Source of the DNA: Auanema rhodensis
Taxonomy: Eukaryota; Nematoda; Chromadorea; Rhabditida; Rhabditidae
DNA length: 64,000 nt
Reading direction: 5' to 3'
Assembly: GCA_964057225.1 (NCBI GenBank)
Contig: OZ059899.1
Coordinates: 17,926,501-17,990,500, forward strand
The notes under the pieces are model-generated. The model worked only from the letters and a program-made list of their open reading frames with translations, ran no database searches and was not told where the DNA came from. Made by a program: the position numbers and the translations under genes. How positions within the stretch are numbered: the first letter of the stretch is position 1; every line of letters starts with the position of its first letter. This document shows positions 11,324 to 25,627 of this stretch, piece by piece.

Positions 11324-14300
11324 CGTACACGTGATGTGCACTTGGTATGTAACTCGCTTCACGTGAAAGATAAAGAGATGCGGTTTCTAAAATTAGATTC
11401 CGCATGTTCATATTAGTCTAAAAATAATTTTTTACTGATATTGGTGCATGGTAACCATGATTTTGAAATTTACGTGAACTTTAATTTATGCTAATTAAAC
11501 GTACACGTGGTCTGCACTCGGTATGTAACTCGCTTCACGTGTAAGATAAAGAGATGCGGTTTTCAAAATTAGATTCCCCATGTCCATATTAGTCTAAAAA
11601 CAATTTTTTACTGATATTGGTGCATGGTAACAATGATTTTGAAATTTACGTGAACTTTAATTTATGCTAATTAAACGTACACGTGGTGTGCACTCGGTAT
11701 GTAACTCGCTTCACGTGAAAGATAAAGAGATGCGGTTTTCAAAATTAGATTCCCCATGTCCATATTAGTCTAAAAACAAATTTTTATTGATATTGGTGCA
11801 TGGTAACCATGACTTTGAAATTTACGTGAACTTTAATTTATGCTAATTAAATGTACACGTGGTGTGCACTCGGTATGTAACTCGCTTCACGTGAAAGATA
11901 AAGAGATGCAGTTATCAAAATTAGATTCCCCATGTCCATATTAGTCTAAAAACAAATTTTTATTGATATTGGTGCATGGTAACCATGACTTTGAAATTTA
12001 CGTGAACTTTAATTTATGCTAATTAAATGTACACGTGGTGTGCACTTGGTATGTAACTCGCTTCACGTGAAAGATAAAGAGATGCAGTTATCAAAATTAG
12101 ATTCCCCATGTCCATATTAGTCTAAAAACAAATTTTTATTGATATTGGTGCATGGTAACCATGACTTTGAAATTTACGTGAACTTTAATTTATGCTAATT
12201 AAACGTACACGTGTTGTGCACTCGGTATGTAACTCGCTTCACGTGGAAGATAAAGAGATGCGGTTTTCAAAATTAGATTCTTCATGTCCATATTAGTCTA
12301 AAAACAATTTTTTACTGATATTGGTGCATGGTAACCATGATTTTGAAATTTACGTGAACTTTAATTTATGCTAATTAAACGTACACGTGATGTGCACTTG
12401 GTATGTAACTCGCTTCACGTGAAAGATAAAGAGATGCGGTTTTTAAAATTAGATTCCGCATGTCCATATTAGTCTAAAAACAATTTTTTACTGATATTGG
12501 TGCATGGTAACCATGATTTTGAAATTTACGTGAACTTTAATTTATGCTAATTAAACGTACACGTGGTGTGCACTCGGTATGTAACTCGCTTCACGTGAAA
12601 GATAAAGAGATGCGGTTTTCAAAATTAGATTCCCCATGTCCATATTAGTCTAAAAACAAATTTTTATTGATATTGGTGCATGGTAACCATGACTTTGAAA
12701 TTTACGTGAACTTTAATTTATGCTAATTAAACTTACACGTGGTGTGCACTCGGTATGTAACTCGCTTCACGTGAAAGATAAAGAGATGCGGTTCTCAAAA
12801 TTAGATTCCCCATGTCCATATTAGTCTAAAAACAAATTTTTTTTGATATTGGTGTATGGTAACCATGATTTTGAAGTTTACGTGAACTTTAATTTATGCT
12901 AATTAAATGTACACGTGGTGTGCACTCGGTATGTAACTCGCTTCACGTGAAAGATAAAGAGTTGCGGTTTTCAAAATTAGATTCCCCATGTCCATATTAG
13001 TCTAAAAACAAATTTTTATTGATATTGGTGCATGGTAACCATGACTTTGAATTTTACGTGAACTTTAATTTATGCTAATTAAACGTACACGTGGTGTGCA
13101 TTCGGTATGTAACTCGCTTCACGTGAAAGATAAAGAGATGCAGTTATCAAAATTAGATTCCCCATGTCCATATTAGTCTAAAAACAAATTTTTATTGATA
13201 TTGGTGCATGGTAACCATGACTTTGAAATTTACGTGAACTTTAATTTATGCTAATTAAATGTACACGTGGTGTGCACTCGGTATGTAACTCGCTTCACGT
13301 GAAAGATAAAGAGATGCAGTTATCAAAATTAGATTCCCCATGTCCATATTAGTCTAAAAACAAATTTTTATTGATATTGGTGCATGGTAACCATGACTTT
13401 GAAATTTACGTGAACTTTAATTTATGCTAATTAAACGTACACGTGTTGTGCACTCGGTATGTAACTCGCTTCACGTGGAAGATAAAGAGATGCGGTTTTC
13501 AAAATTAGATTCCCCATGTCCATATTAGTCTAAAAACAAATTTTTATTGATATTGGTGCATGGTAACCATGATTTTGAAATTTACGTGAACTTTAATTTA
13601 TGCTAATTAAACGTACACGTGATGTGCACTTGGTATGTAACTCGCTTCACGTGAAAGATAAAGAGATGCGGTTTCTAAAATTAGATTCCGCATGTCCATA
13701 TTAGTCTAAAAATAATTTTTTACTGATATTGGTGCATGGTAACCATGATTTTGAAATTTACGTGAACTTTAATTTATGCTAATTAAACGTACACGTGGTC
13801 TGCACTCGGTATGTAACTCGCTTCACGTGTAAGATAAAGAGATGCGGTTTTCAAAATTAGATTCCCCATGTCCATATTAGTCTAAAAACAATTTTTTACT
13901 GATATTGGTGCATGGTAACAATGATTTTGAAATTTACGTGAACTTTAATTTATGCTAATTAAACGTACACGTGGTGTGCACTCGGTATGTAACTCGCTTC
14001 ACGTGAAAGATAAAGAGATGCGGTTTTCAAAATTAGATTCCCCATGTCCATATTAGTCTAAAAACAAATTTTTATTGATATTGGTGCATGGTAACCATGA
14101 CTTTGAAATTTACGTGAACTTTAATTTATGCTAATTAAATGTACACGTGGTGTGCACTCGGTATGTAACTCGCTTCACGTGAAAGATAAAGAGATGCAGT
14201 TATCAAAATTAGATTCCCCATGTCCATATTAGTCTAAAAACAAATTTTTATTGATATTGGTGCATGGTAACCATGACTTTGAAATTTACGTGAACTTTAA

Positions 14301-15899
14301 TTTATGCTAATTAAATGTACACGTGGTGTGCACTTGGTATGTAACTCGCTTCACGTGAAAGATAAAGAGATGCAGTTATCAAAATTAGATTCCCCATGTC
14401 CATATTAGTCTAAAAACAAATTTTTATTGATATTGGTGCATGGTAACCATGACTTTGAAATTTACGTGAACTTTAATTTATGCTAATTAAACGTACACGT
14501 GTTGTGCACTCGGTATGTAACTCGCTTCACGTGGAAGATAAAGAGATGCGGTTTTCAAAATTAGATTCTTCATGTCCATATTAGTCTAAAAACAATTTTT
14601 TAGTGATATTGGTGCATGGTAACCATGATTTTGAAATTTACGTGAACTTTAATTTATGCTAATTAAACGTACACGTGATGTGCACTTGGTATGTAACTCG
14701 CTTCACGTGAAAGATAAAGAGATGCGGTTTTTAAAATTAGATTCCGCATGTCCATATTAGTCTAAAAACAATTTTTTACTGATATTGGTGCATGGTAACC
14801 ATGATTTTGAAATTTACGTGAACTTTAATTTATGCTAATTAAACGTACACGTGGTGTGCACTCGGTATGTAACTCGCTTCACGTGAAAGATAAAGAGATG
14901 CGGTTTTCAAAATTAGATTCCCCATGTCCATATTAGTCTAAAAACAAATTTTTATTGATATTGGTGCATGGTAACCATGACTTTAAAATTTACGTGAACT
15001 TTAATTTATGCTAATTAAACTTACACGTGGTGTGCACTCGGTATGTAACTCGCTTCACGTGAAAGATAAAGAGATGCGGTTCTCAAAATTAGATTCCCCA
15101 TGTCCATATTAGTCTAAAAACAAATTTTTTTTGATATTGGTGTATGGTAACCATGATTTTGAAGTTTACGTGAACTTTAATTTATGCTAATTAAATGTAC
15201 ACGTGGTGTGCACTCGGTATGTAACTCGCTTCACGTGAAAGATAAAGAGTTGCGGTTTTCAAAATTAGATTCCCCATGTCCATATTAGTCTAAAAACAAA
15301 TTTTTATTGATATTGGTGCATGGTAACCATGACTTTGAATTTTACGTGAACTTTAATTTATGCTAATTAAACGTACACGTGGTGTGCATTCGGTATGTAA
15401 CTCGCTTCACGTGAAAGATAAAGAGATGCAGTTATCAAAATTAGATTCCCCATGTCCATATTAGTCTAAAAACAAATTTTTATTGATATTGGTGCATGGT
15501 AACCATGACTTTGAAATTTACGTGAACTTTAATTTATGCTAATTAAATGTACACGTGGTGTGCACTCGGTATGTAACTCGCTTCACGTGAAAGATAAAGA
15601 GATGCAGTTATCAAAATTAGATTCCCCATGTCCATATTAGTCTAAAAACAAATTTTTATTGATATTGGTGCATGGTAACCATGACTTTGAAATTTACGTG
15701 AACTTTAATTTATGCTAATTAAACGTACACGTGTTGTGCACTCGGTATGTAACTCGCTTCACGTGGAAGATAAAGAGATGCGGTTTTCAAAATTAGATTC
15801 CCCATGTCCATATTAGTCTAAAAACAAATTTTTATTGATATTGGTGCATGGTAACCATGACTTTGAAATTTACGTGAACTTTAATTTATGCTAATTAAA
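11324..15899 (+). repeat. Tandem thirteen-monomer HOR, two copies of 2288 bp
   Basis: Copy A is 11324-13611 and copy B 13612-15899. Markers spaced 2288 bp (13 x 176) apart include AATAATTTTTT, GTGGTCTGCAC (11512 and 13800), the CACTTGG+GCAGTTATC monomer (12028 and 14316), AACTTACACG (12732 and 15020) and GAGTTGCGG (about 12960 and 15248). The unit differs by one monomer from the preceding 12-mer, which suggests single-monomer gain or loss between amplification rounds. Confidence 0.88.
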
Positions 15900-17483
15900 C
15901 GTACACGTGATGTGCACTTGGTATGTAACTCGCTTCACGTGAAAGATAAAGAGATGCGGTTTTTAAAATTAGATTCCGCATGTCCATATTAGTCTAAAAA
16001 CAATTTTTTACTGATATTGGTGCATGGTAACCATGATTTTGAAATTTACGTGAACTTTAATTTATGCTAATTAAACGTACACGTGGTGTGCACTCGGTAT
16101 GTAACTCGCTTCACGTGAAAGATAAAGAGATGCGGTTTTCAAAATTAGATTCCCCATGTCCATATTAGTCTAAAAACAAATTTTTATTGATATTGGTGCA
16201 TGGTAACCATGACTTTGAAATTTACGTGAACTTTAATTTATGCTAATTAAACTTACACGTGGTGTGCACTCGGTATGTAACTCGCTTCACGTGAAAGATA
16301 AAGAGATGCGGTTCTCAAAATTAGATTCCCCATGTCCATATTAGTCTAAAAACAAATTTTTTTTGATATTGGTGTATGGTAACCATGATTTTGAAGTTTA
16401 CGTGAACTTTAATTTATGCTAATTAAATGTACACGTGGTGTGCACTCGGTATGTAACTCGCTTCACGTGAAAGATAAAGAGTTGCGGTTTTCAAAATTAG
16501 ATTCCCCATGTCCATATTAGTCTAAAAACAAATTTTTATTGATATTGGTGCATGGTAACCATGATTTTGAAGTTTACGTGAACTTTAATTTATGCTAATT
16601 AAATGTACACGTGGTGTGCACTCGGTATGTAACTCGCTTCACGTGAAAGATAAAGAGTTGCGGTTTTCAAAATTAGATTCCCCATGTCCATATTAGTCTA
16701 AAAACAAATTTTTTTTGATATTGGTGTATGGTAACCATGATTTTGAAGTTTACGTGAACTTTAATTTATGCTAATTAAATGTACACGTGGTGTGCACTCG
16801 GTATGTAACTCGCTTCACGTGAAAGATAAAGAGTTGCGGTTTTCAAAATTAGATTCCCCATGTCCATATTAGTCTAAAAACAAATTTTTATTGATATTGG
16901 TGCATGGTAACCATGACTTTGAATTTTACGTGAACTTTAATTTATGCTAATTAAACGTACACGTGGTGTGCATTCGGTATGTAACTCGCTTCACGTGAAA
17001 GATAAAGAGATGCGGTTTTCAAAATTAGATTCCCCATGTCCATATTAGTCTAAAAACAAATTTTTATTGAAATTGGTGCATGGTAACCATGACTTTGAAA
17101 TTTACGTGAACTTTAATTTATGCTAATTAAACGTACACGTGATGTGCACTTGGTATGTAACTCGCTTCACGTGAAAGTTAAAGAGATGCGGTTTTCAAAA
17201 TTAGATTCCCCATGTCCATATTAGTCTAAAAACAATTTTTTACTGATATTGGTGCATGGTAACCATGACTTTGAAATTTACGTGAACTTTAATTTATGCT
17301 AATTAAACTTACACGTGGTGTGCACTCGGTATGTAACTCGCTTCACGTGAAAGATAAAGAGATGCGGTTCTCAAAATTAGATTCCCCATGTCCATATTAG
17401 TCTAAAAACAAATTTTTTTTGATATTGGTGTATGGTAACCATGATTTTGAAGTTTACGTGAACTTTAATTTATGCTAATTAAA

Positions 17484-18891
17484 TGTACACGTGGTGTGCA
17501 CTCGGTATGTAACTCGCTTCACGTGAAAGATAAAGAGTTGCGGTTTTCAAAATTAGATTCCCCATGTCCATATTAGTCTAAAAACAAATTTTTATTGATA
17601 TTGGTGCATGGTAACCATGACTTTGAATTTTACGTGAACTTTAATTTATGCTAATTAAACGTACACGTGGTGTGCATTCGGTATGTAACTCGCTTCACGT
17701 GAAAGATAAAGAGATGCGGTTTTCAAAATTAGATTCCCCATGTCCATATTAGTCTAAAAACAAATTTTTATTGAAATTGGTGCATGGTAACCATGACTTT
17801 GAAATTTACGTGAACTTTAATTTATGCTAATTAAACGTACACGTGATGTGCACTTGGTATGTAACTCGCTTCACGTGAAAGATAAAGAGATGCGGTTTTT
17901 AAAATTAGATTCCCCATGTCCATATTAGTCTAAAAACAATTTTTTACTGATATTGGTGCATGGTAACCATGACTTTGAAATTTACGTGAACTTTAATTTA
18001 TGCTAATTAAACGTACACGTGGTGTGCACTCGGTATGTAACTCGCTTCACGTGAAAGTTAAAGAGATGCGGTTTTCAAAATTAGATTCCCCATGTCCATA
18101 TTAGTCTAAAAACAAATTTTTTTTGATATTGGTGCATGGTAACCATGACTTTGAAATTTACGTGAACTTTAATTTATGCTAATTAAATGTACACGTGGTG
18201 TGCACTCGGTATGTAACTCGCTTCACGTGAAAGATAAAGAGATGCGGTTTTCAAAATTAGATTCCCCATGTCCATATTAGTCTAAAAACAAATTTTTATT
18301 GATATTGGTGCATGGTAACCATGACTTTGAATTTTACGTGAACTTTAATTTATGCTAATTAAACGTACACGTGGTGTGCACTCGGTATGTAACTCGCTTC
18401 ACGTGAGAGATAAAGAGATGCGGTTTTCAAAATTAGATTCCCCATGTCCATATTAGTCTAAAAACAAATTTTTATTGATATTGGTGCATGGTAACCATGA
18501 CTGTGAAATTTACGTGAACTTTAATTTATGCTACATAAATGTACACGTGATGTGCACTTGGTATGTAACTCGCTTCACGTGAAAGATAAAAAGATGCGGT
18601 TTTTAAAATTAGATTCCCCATGTCCATATTAGTCTAAAAACAATTTTTTACTGATATTGGTGCATGGTAACCATGACTTTGAAATTTACGTGAACTTTAA
18701 TTTATGCTAATTAAATGTACACGTGGTGTGCACTCGGTATGTAACTCGCTTCACGTGAAAGATAAAGAGATGCGGTTTTCAAAATTAGATTCCCCATGTC
18801 CATATTAGTCTAAAAACAAATTTTTATTGATATTGGTGTATGGTAACCATGACTTTGAAATTTACGTGAACTTTAATTTATGCTAATTAAA
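17484..18891 (+). repeat. Distant duplicated block, copy 1 (partner at 38348-39931)
   Basis: The monomer order is GAGTTGCGG/GAATTTTA, GCATTCGG/TTGAAATTGG, GTGATG/GTTTTTAAAA, AAAGTTAAAG, GAATTTTA, GTGAGAG/ACTGTGA/CTACATAAAT, then AAAAAGATG. The same order of rare states recurs about 20.9 kb away with one extra monomer inserted. It is the longest-range duplication I could trace in the window. Confidence 0.8.
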
Positions 18892-21812
18892 TGTACACGT
18901 GGTGTGCACTCGGTATGTAACTCGCTTCACGTGAAAGATAAAGAGATGCGGTTTTCAAAATTAGATTCCCCATGTCCATATTAGTCTAAAAACAAATTTT
19001 TATTGATATTGGTGCATGGTAACCATGACTTTGAAATTTACGTGAACTTTAATTTATGCTAATTAAACGTACACGTGTTGTGCACTCGGTATGTAACTCG
19101 CTTCACGTGGAAGATAAAGAGATGCGGTTTTCAAAATTAGATTCTTCATGTCCATATTAGTCTAAAAACAATTTTTTACTGATATTGGTGCATGGTAACC
19201 ATGATTTTGAAATTTACGTGAACTTTAATTTATGCTAATTAAACGTACACGTGATGTGCACTTGGTATGTAACTCGCTTCACGTGAAAGATAAAGAGATG
19301 CGGTTTTTAAAATTAGATTCCGCATGTCCATATTAGTCTTAAAACAATTTTTTACTGATATTGGTGCATGGTAACCATGATTTTGAAATTTACGTGAACT
19401 TCAATTTATGCTAATTAAACGTACACGTGGTGTGCACTCGGTATGTAACTCGCTTCACGTGAAAGATAAAGAGATGCGGTTTTCAAAATTAGATTCCCCA
19501 TGTCCATATTAGTCTAAAAACAAATTTTTATTGATATTGGTGCATGGTAACCATGACTTTGAAATTTACGTGAACTTTAATTTATGCTAATTAAACGTAC
19601 ACGTGGTGTGCACTCGGTATGTAACTCGCTTCACGTGAAAGTTAAAGAGATGCGGTTTTCAAAACTAGATTCCCCATGTCCATATTAGTCTAAAAACAAA
19701 TTTTTTTTGATATTGGTGCATGGTAACCATGACTTTGAAATTTACGTGAACTTTAATTTATGCTAATTAAATGTACACGTGGTGTGCACTCGGTATGTAA
19801 CTCGCTTCACGTGAAAGATAAAGAGATGCGGTTTTCAAAATTAGATTCCCCATGTCCATATTAGTCTAAAAACAAATTTTTATTGATATTGGTGCATGGT
19901 AACCATGACTTTGAATTTTACGTGAACTTTAATTTATGCTAATTAAACGTACACGTGGTGTGCACTCGGTATGTAACTCGCTTCACGTGAGAGATAAAGA
20001 GATGCGGTTTTCAAAATTAGATTCCCCATGTCCATATTAGTCTAAAAACAAATTTTTATTGATATTGGTGCATGGTAACCATGACTGTGAAATTTACGTG
20101 AACTTTAATTTATGCTACATAAATGTACACGTGATGTGCACTTGGTATGTAACTCGCTTCACGTGAAAGATAAAAAGATGCGGTTTTTAAAATTAGATTC
20201 CCCATGTCCATATTAGTCTAAAAACAAATTTTTATTGATATTGGTGTATGGTAACCATGACTTTGAAATTTACGTGAACTTTAATTTATGCTAATTAAAT
20301 GTACACGTGGTGTGCACTCGGTATGTAACTCGCTTCACGTGAAAGATAAAGAGATGCGGTTTTCAAAATTAGATTCCCCATGTCCATATTAGTCTAAAAA
20401 CAAATTTTTATTGATATTGGTGTATGGTAACCATGACTTTGAAATTTACGTGAACTTTAATTTATGCTAATTAAATGTACACGTGGTGTGCACTCGGTAT
20501 GTAACTCGCTTCACGTGAAAGATAAAGAGATGCGGTTTTCAAAATTAGATTCCCCATGTCCATATTAGTCTAAAAACAAATTTTTATTGATATTGGTGCA
20601 TGGTAACCATGACTTTGAAATTTACGTGAACTTTAATTTATGCTAATTAAACGTACACGTGATGTGCACTTGGTATGTAACTCGCTTCACGTGAAAGATA
20701 AAGAGATGCGGTTTTTAAAATTAGATTCCGCATGTCCATATTAGTCTTAAAACAATTTTTTACTGATATTGGTGCATGGTAACCATGATTTTGAAATTTA
20801 CGTGAACTTCAATTTATGCTAATTAAACGTACACGTGGTGTGCACTCGGTATGTAACTCGCTTCACGTGAAAGATAAAGAGATGCGGTTTTCAAAATTAG
20901 ATTCCCCATGTCCATATTAGTCTAAAAACAAATTTTTATTGATATTGGTGCATGGTAACCATGACTTTGAAATTTACGTGAACTTTAATTTATGCTAATT
21001 AAACGTACACGTGGTGTGCACTCGGTATGTAACTCGCTTCACGTGAAAGATAAAGAGATGCGGTTCTCAAAATTAGATTCCCCATGTCCATATTAGTCTA
21101 AAAACAAATTTTTTTTGATATTGGTGTATGGTAACCATGATTTTGAAATTTACGTGAACTTTAATTTATGCTAATTAAACGTACACGTGGTGTGCACTCG
21201 GTATGTAACTCGCTTCACGTGAAAGATAAAGAGATGCGGTTTTCAAAATTAGATTCTTCATGTCCATATTAGTCTAAAAACAATTTTTTACTGATATTGG
21301 TGTATGGTAACAATGATTTTGAAATTTACGTGAACTTTAATTTATGCTAATTAAACGTACACGTGGTGTGCACTCGGTATGTAACTCGCTTCACGTGAAA
21401 GATAAAGAGATGCGGTTTTCAAAATTAGATTCCCCATGTCCATATTAGTCTAAAAACAAATTTTTATTGATATTGGTGCATGGTAACCATGACTTTGAAT
21501 TTTACGTGAACTTTAATTTATGCTAATTAAACGTACACGTGGTGTGCATTCGGTATGTAACTCGCTTCACGTGAAAGATAAAGAGATGCGGTTTTCAAAA
21601 TTAGATTCCCCATGTCCATATTAGTCTAAAAACAAATTTTTATTGATATTGGTGCATGGTAACCATGACTATGAATTTTACGTGAACTTTAATTTATGCT
21701 AATTAAACGTACACGTGGTGTGCACTCGGTATGTAACTAGCTTCACGTGTAAGATAAAGAGATGCGGTTTTCAAAATTAGATTCCCCATGTCCATATTAG
21801 TCTAAAAACAAA

Positions 21813-21841
21813 TTTTTTTTTTATTTTTACAAATTATTTTT
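21813..21841 (+). repeat. 24-bp T-rich insertion A in the A/T tract
   Basis: The usual T5 is replaced by 29 bases: T10, A, T5, ACAAATTA, T5. This adds 24 bp and repeats the local ACAAATT element, as expected for slippage or short tandem duplication. The host monomer (start 21708) is of the CTAGCTT/GTAAG type. Confidence 0.95.
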
Positions 21842-24800
21842 ATTGATATTGGTGCATGGTAACCATGATTTTGAAATTTACGTGAACTTTAATTTATGCT
21901 AATTAAATGTACACGTGGTGTGCACTCGGTATGTAACTCGCTTCACGTGAAAGATAAAGAGATGCAGTTATCAAAATTAGATTCCCCATGTCCATATTAG
22001 TCTAAAAACAAATTTTTATTGATATTGGTGCATGGTAACCATGATTTTGAAATTTACGTGAACTTTAATTTATGCTAATTAAACGTACACGTGATGTGCA
22101 CTTGGTATGTAACTCGCTTCACGTGAAAGATAAAGAGATGCGGTTTTTAAAATTAGATTCCGCATGTCCATATTAGTCTTAAAACAATTTTTTACTGATA
22201 TTGGTGCATGGTAACCATGATTTTGAAATTTACGTGAACTTCAATTTATGCTAATTAAACGTACACGTGGTGTGCACTCGGTATGTAACTCGCTTCACGT
22301 GAAAGATAAAGAGATGCGGTTTTCAAAATTAGATTCCCCATGTCCATATTAGTCTAAAAACAAATTTTTATTGATATTGGTGCATGGTAACCATGACTTT
22401 GAAATTTACGTGAACTTTAATTTATGCTAATTAAACGTACACGTGGTGTGCACTCGGTATGTAACTCGCTTCACGTGAAAGATAAAGAGATGCGGTTCTC
22501 AAAATTAGATTCCCCATGTCCATATTAGTCTAAAAACAAATTTTTTTTGATATTGGTGTATGGTAACCATGATTTTGAAATTTACGTGAACTTTAATTTA
22601 TGCTAATTAAACGTACACGTGGTGTGCACTCGGTATGTAACTCGCTTCACGTGAAAGATAAAGAGATGCGGTTTTCAAAATTAGATTCTTCATGTCCATA
22701 TTAGTCTAAAAACAATTTTTTACTGATATTGGTGCATGGTAACAATGATTTTGAAATTTACGTGAACTTTAATTTATGCTAATTAAACGTACACGTGGTG
22801 TGCACTCGGTATGTAACTCGCTTCACGTGAAAGATAAAGAGATGCGGTTTTCAAAATTAGATTCCCCATGTCCATATTAGTCTAAAAACAAATTTTTATT
22901 GATATTGGTGCATGGTAACCATGACTTTGAAATTTACGTGAACTTTAATTTATGCTAATTAAATGTACACGTGGTGTGCACTCGGTATGTAACTCGCTTC
23001 ACGTGAAAGATAAAGAGATGCGGTTTTCAAAATTAGATTCCCCATGTCCATATTAGTCTAAAAACAAATTTTTATTGATATTGGTGCATGGTAACCATGA
23101 CTTTGAATTTTACGTGAACTTTAATTTATGCTAATTAAACGTACACGTGGTGTGCACTCGGTATGTAACTCGCTTCACGTGAGAGATAAAGAGATGCGGT
23201 TTTCAAAATTAGATTCCCCATGTCCATATTAGTCTAAAAACAAATTTTTATTGATATTGGTGCATGGTAACCATGACTGTGAAATTTACGTGAACTTTAA
23301 TTTATGCTACATAAATGTACACGTGATGTGCACTTGGTATGTAACTCGCTTCACGTGAAAGATAAAAAGATGCGGTTTTTAAAATTAGATTCCCCATGTC
23401 CATATTAGTCTAAAAACAATTTTTTACTGATATTGGTGCATGGTAACCATGACTTTGAAATTTACGTGAACTTTAATTTATGCTAATTAAATGTACACGT
23501 GGTGTGCACTCGGTATGTAACTCGCTTCACGTGAAAGATAAAGAGATGCGGTTTTCAAAATTAGATTCCCCATGTCCATATTAGTCTAAAAACAAATTTT
23601 TATTGATATTGGTGTATGGTAACCATGACTTTGAAATTTACGTGAACTTTAATTTATGCTAATTAAATGTACACGTGGTGTGCACTCGGTATGTAACTCG
23701 CTTCACGTGAAAGATAAAGAGATGCGGTTTTCAAAATTAGATTCCCCATGTCCATATTAGTCTAAAAACAAATTTTTATTGATATTGGTGCATGGTAACC
23801 ATGACTTTGAAATTTACGTGAACTTTAATTTATGCTAATTAAACGTACACGTGTTGTGCACTCGGTATGTAACTCGCTTCACGTGGAAGATAAAGAGATG
23901 CGGTTTTCAAAATTAGATTCTTCATGTCCATATTAGTCTAAAAACAATTTTTTACTGATATTGGTGCATGGTAACCATGATTTTGAAATTTACGTGAACT
24001 TTAATTTATGCTAATTAAACGTACACGTGATGTGCACTTGGTATGTAACTCGCTTCACGTGAAAGATAAAGAGATGCGGTTTTTAAAATTAGATTCCGCA
24101 TGTCCATATTAGTCTTAAAACAATTTTTTACTGATATTGGTGCATGGTAACCATGATTTTGAAATTTACGTGAACTTCAATTTATGCTAATTAAACGTAC
24201 ACGTGGTGTGCACTCGGTATGTAACTCGCTTCACGTGAAAGATAAAGAGATGCGGTTTTCAAAATTAGATTCCCCATGTCCATATTAGTCTAAAAACAAA
24301 TTTTTATTGATATTGGTGCATGGTAACCATGACTTTGAAATTTACGTGAACTTTAATTTATGCTAATTAAACGTACACGTGGTGTGCACTCGGTATGTAA
24401 CTCGCTTCACGTGAAAGATAAAGAGATGCGGTTCTCAAAATTAGATTCCCCATGTCCATATTAGTCTAAAAACAAATTTTTTTTGATATTGGTGTATGGT
24501 AACCATGATTTTGAAATTTACGTGAACTTTAATTTATGCTAATTAAACGTACACGTGGTGTGCACTCGGTATGTAACTCGCTTCACGTGAAAGATAAAGA
24601 GATGCGGTTTTCAAAATTAGATTCTTCATGTCCATATTAGTCTAAAAACAATTTTTTACTGATATTGGTGTATGGTAACAATGATTTTGAAATTTACGTG
24701 AACTTTAATTTATGCTAATTAAACGTACACGTGGTGTGCACTCGGTATGTAACTCGCTTCACGTGAAAGATAAAGAGATGCGGTTTTCAAAATTAGATTC

Positions 24801-25180
24801 CCCATGTCCATATTAGTCTAAAAACAAATTTTTATTGATATTGGTGCATGGTAACCATGACTTTGAATTTTACGTGAACTTTAATTTATGCTAATTAAAC
24901 GTACACGTGGTGTGCATTCGGTATGTAACTCGCTTCACGTGAAAGATAAAGAGATGCGGTTTTCAAAATTAGATTCCCCATGTCCATATTAGTCTAAAAA
25001 CAAATTTTTATTGATATTGGTGCATGGTAACCATGACTATGAATTTTACGTGAACTTTAATTTATGCTAATTAAACGTACACGTGGTGTGCACTCGGTAT
25101 GTAACTAGCTTCACGTGTAAGATAAAGAGATGCGGTTTTCAAAATTAGATTCCCCATGTCCATATTAGTCTAAAAACAAA

Positions 25181-25209
25181 TTTTTTTTTTATTTTTACAA
25201 ATTATTTTT
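25181..25209 (+). repeat. 24-bp T-rich insertion B
   Basis: This is identical to insertion A and lies exactly 3368 bp downstream, in the same CTAGCTT/GTAAG monomer context. It is a copy made by the 19-mer duplication and not a second event. Confidence 0.95.
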
Positions 25210-25627
25210 ATTGATATTGGTGCATGGTAACCATGATTTTGAAATTTACGTGAACTTTAATTTATGCTAATTAAATGTACACGTGGTGTGCACTCGGTAT
25301 GTAACTCGCTTCACGTGAAAGATAAAGAGATGCAGTTATCAAAATTAGATTCCCCATGTCCATATTAGTCTAAAAACAAATTTTTATTGATATTGGTGCA
25401 TGGTAACCATGATTTTGAAATTTACGTGAACTTTAATTTATGCTAATTAAACGTACACGTGATGTGCACTTGGTATGTAACTCGCTTCACGTGAAAGATA
25501 AAGAGATGCGGTTTTTAAAATTAGATTCCGCATGTCCATATTAGTCTTAAAACAATTTTTTACTGATATTGGTGCATGGTAACCATGATTTTGAAATTTA
25601 CGTGAACTTCAATTTATGCTAATTAAA

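Noticed and set aside
21813-21841. Small mobile element insertion in the T-tract
   Set aside because: The extra 24 bp are built from local T runs and a repeated ACAAATT; there are no inverted ends. Slippage or tandem duplication explains it.
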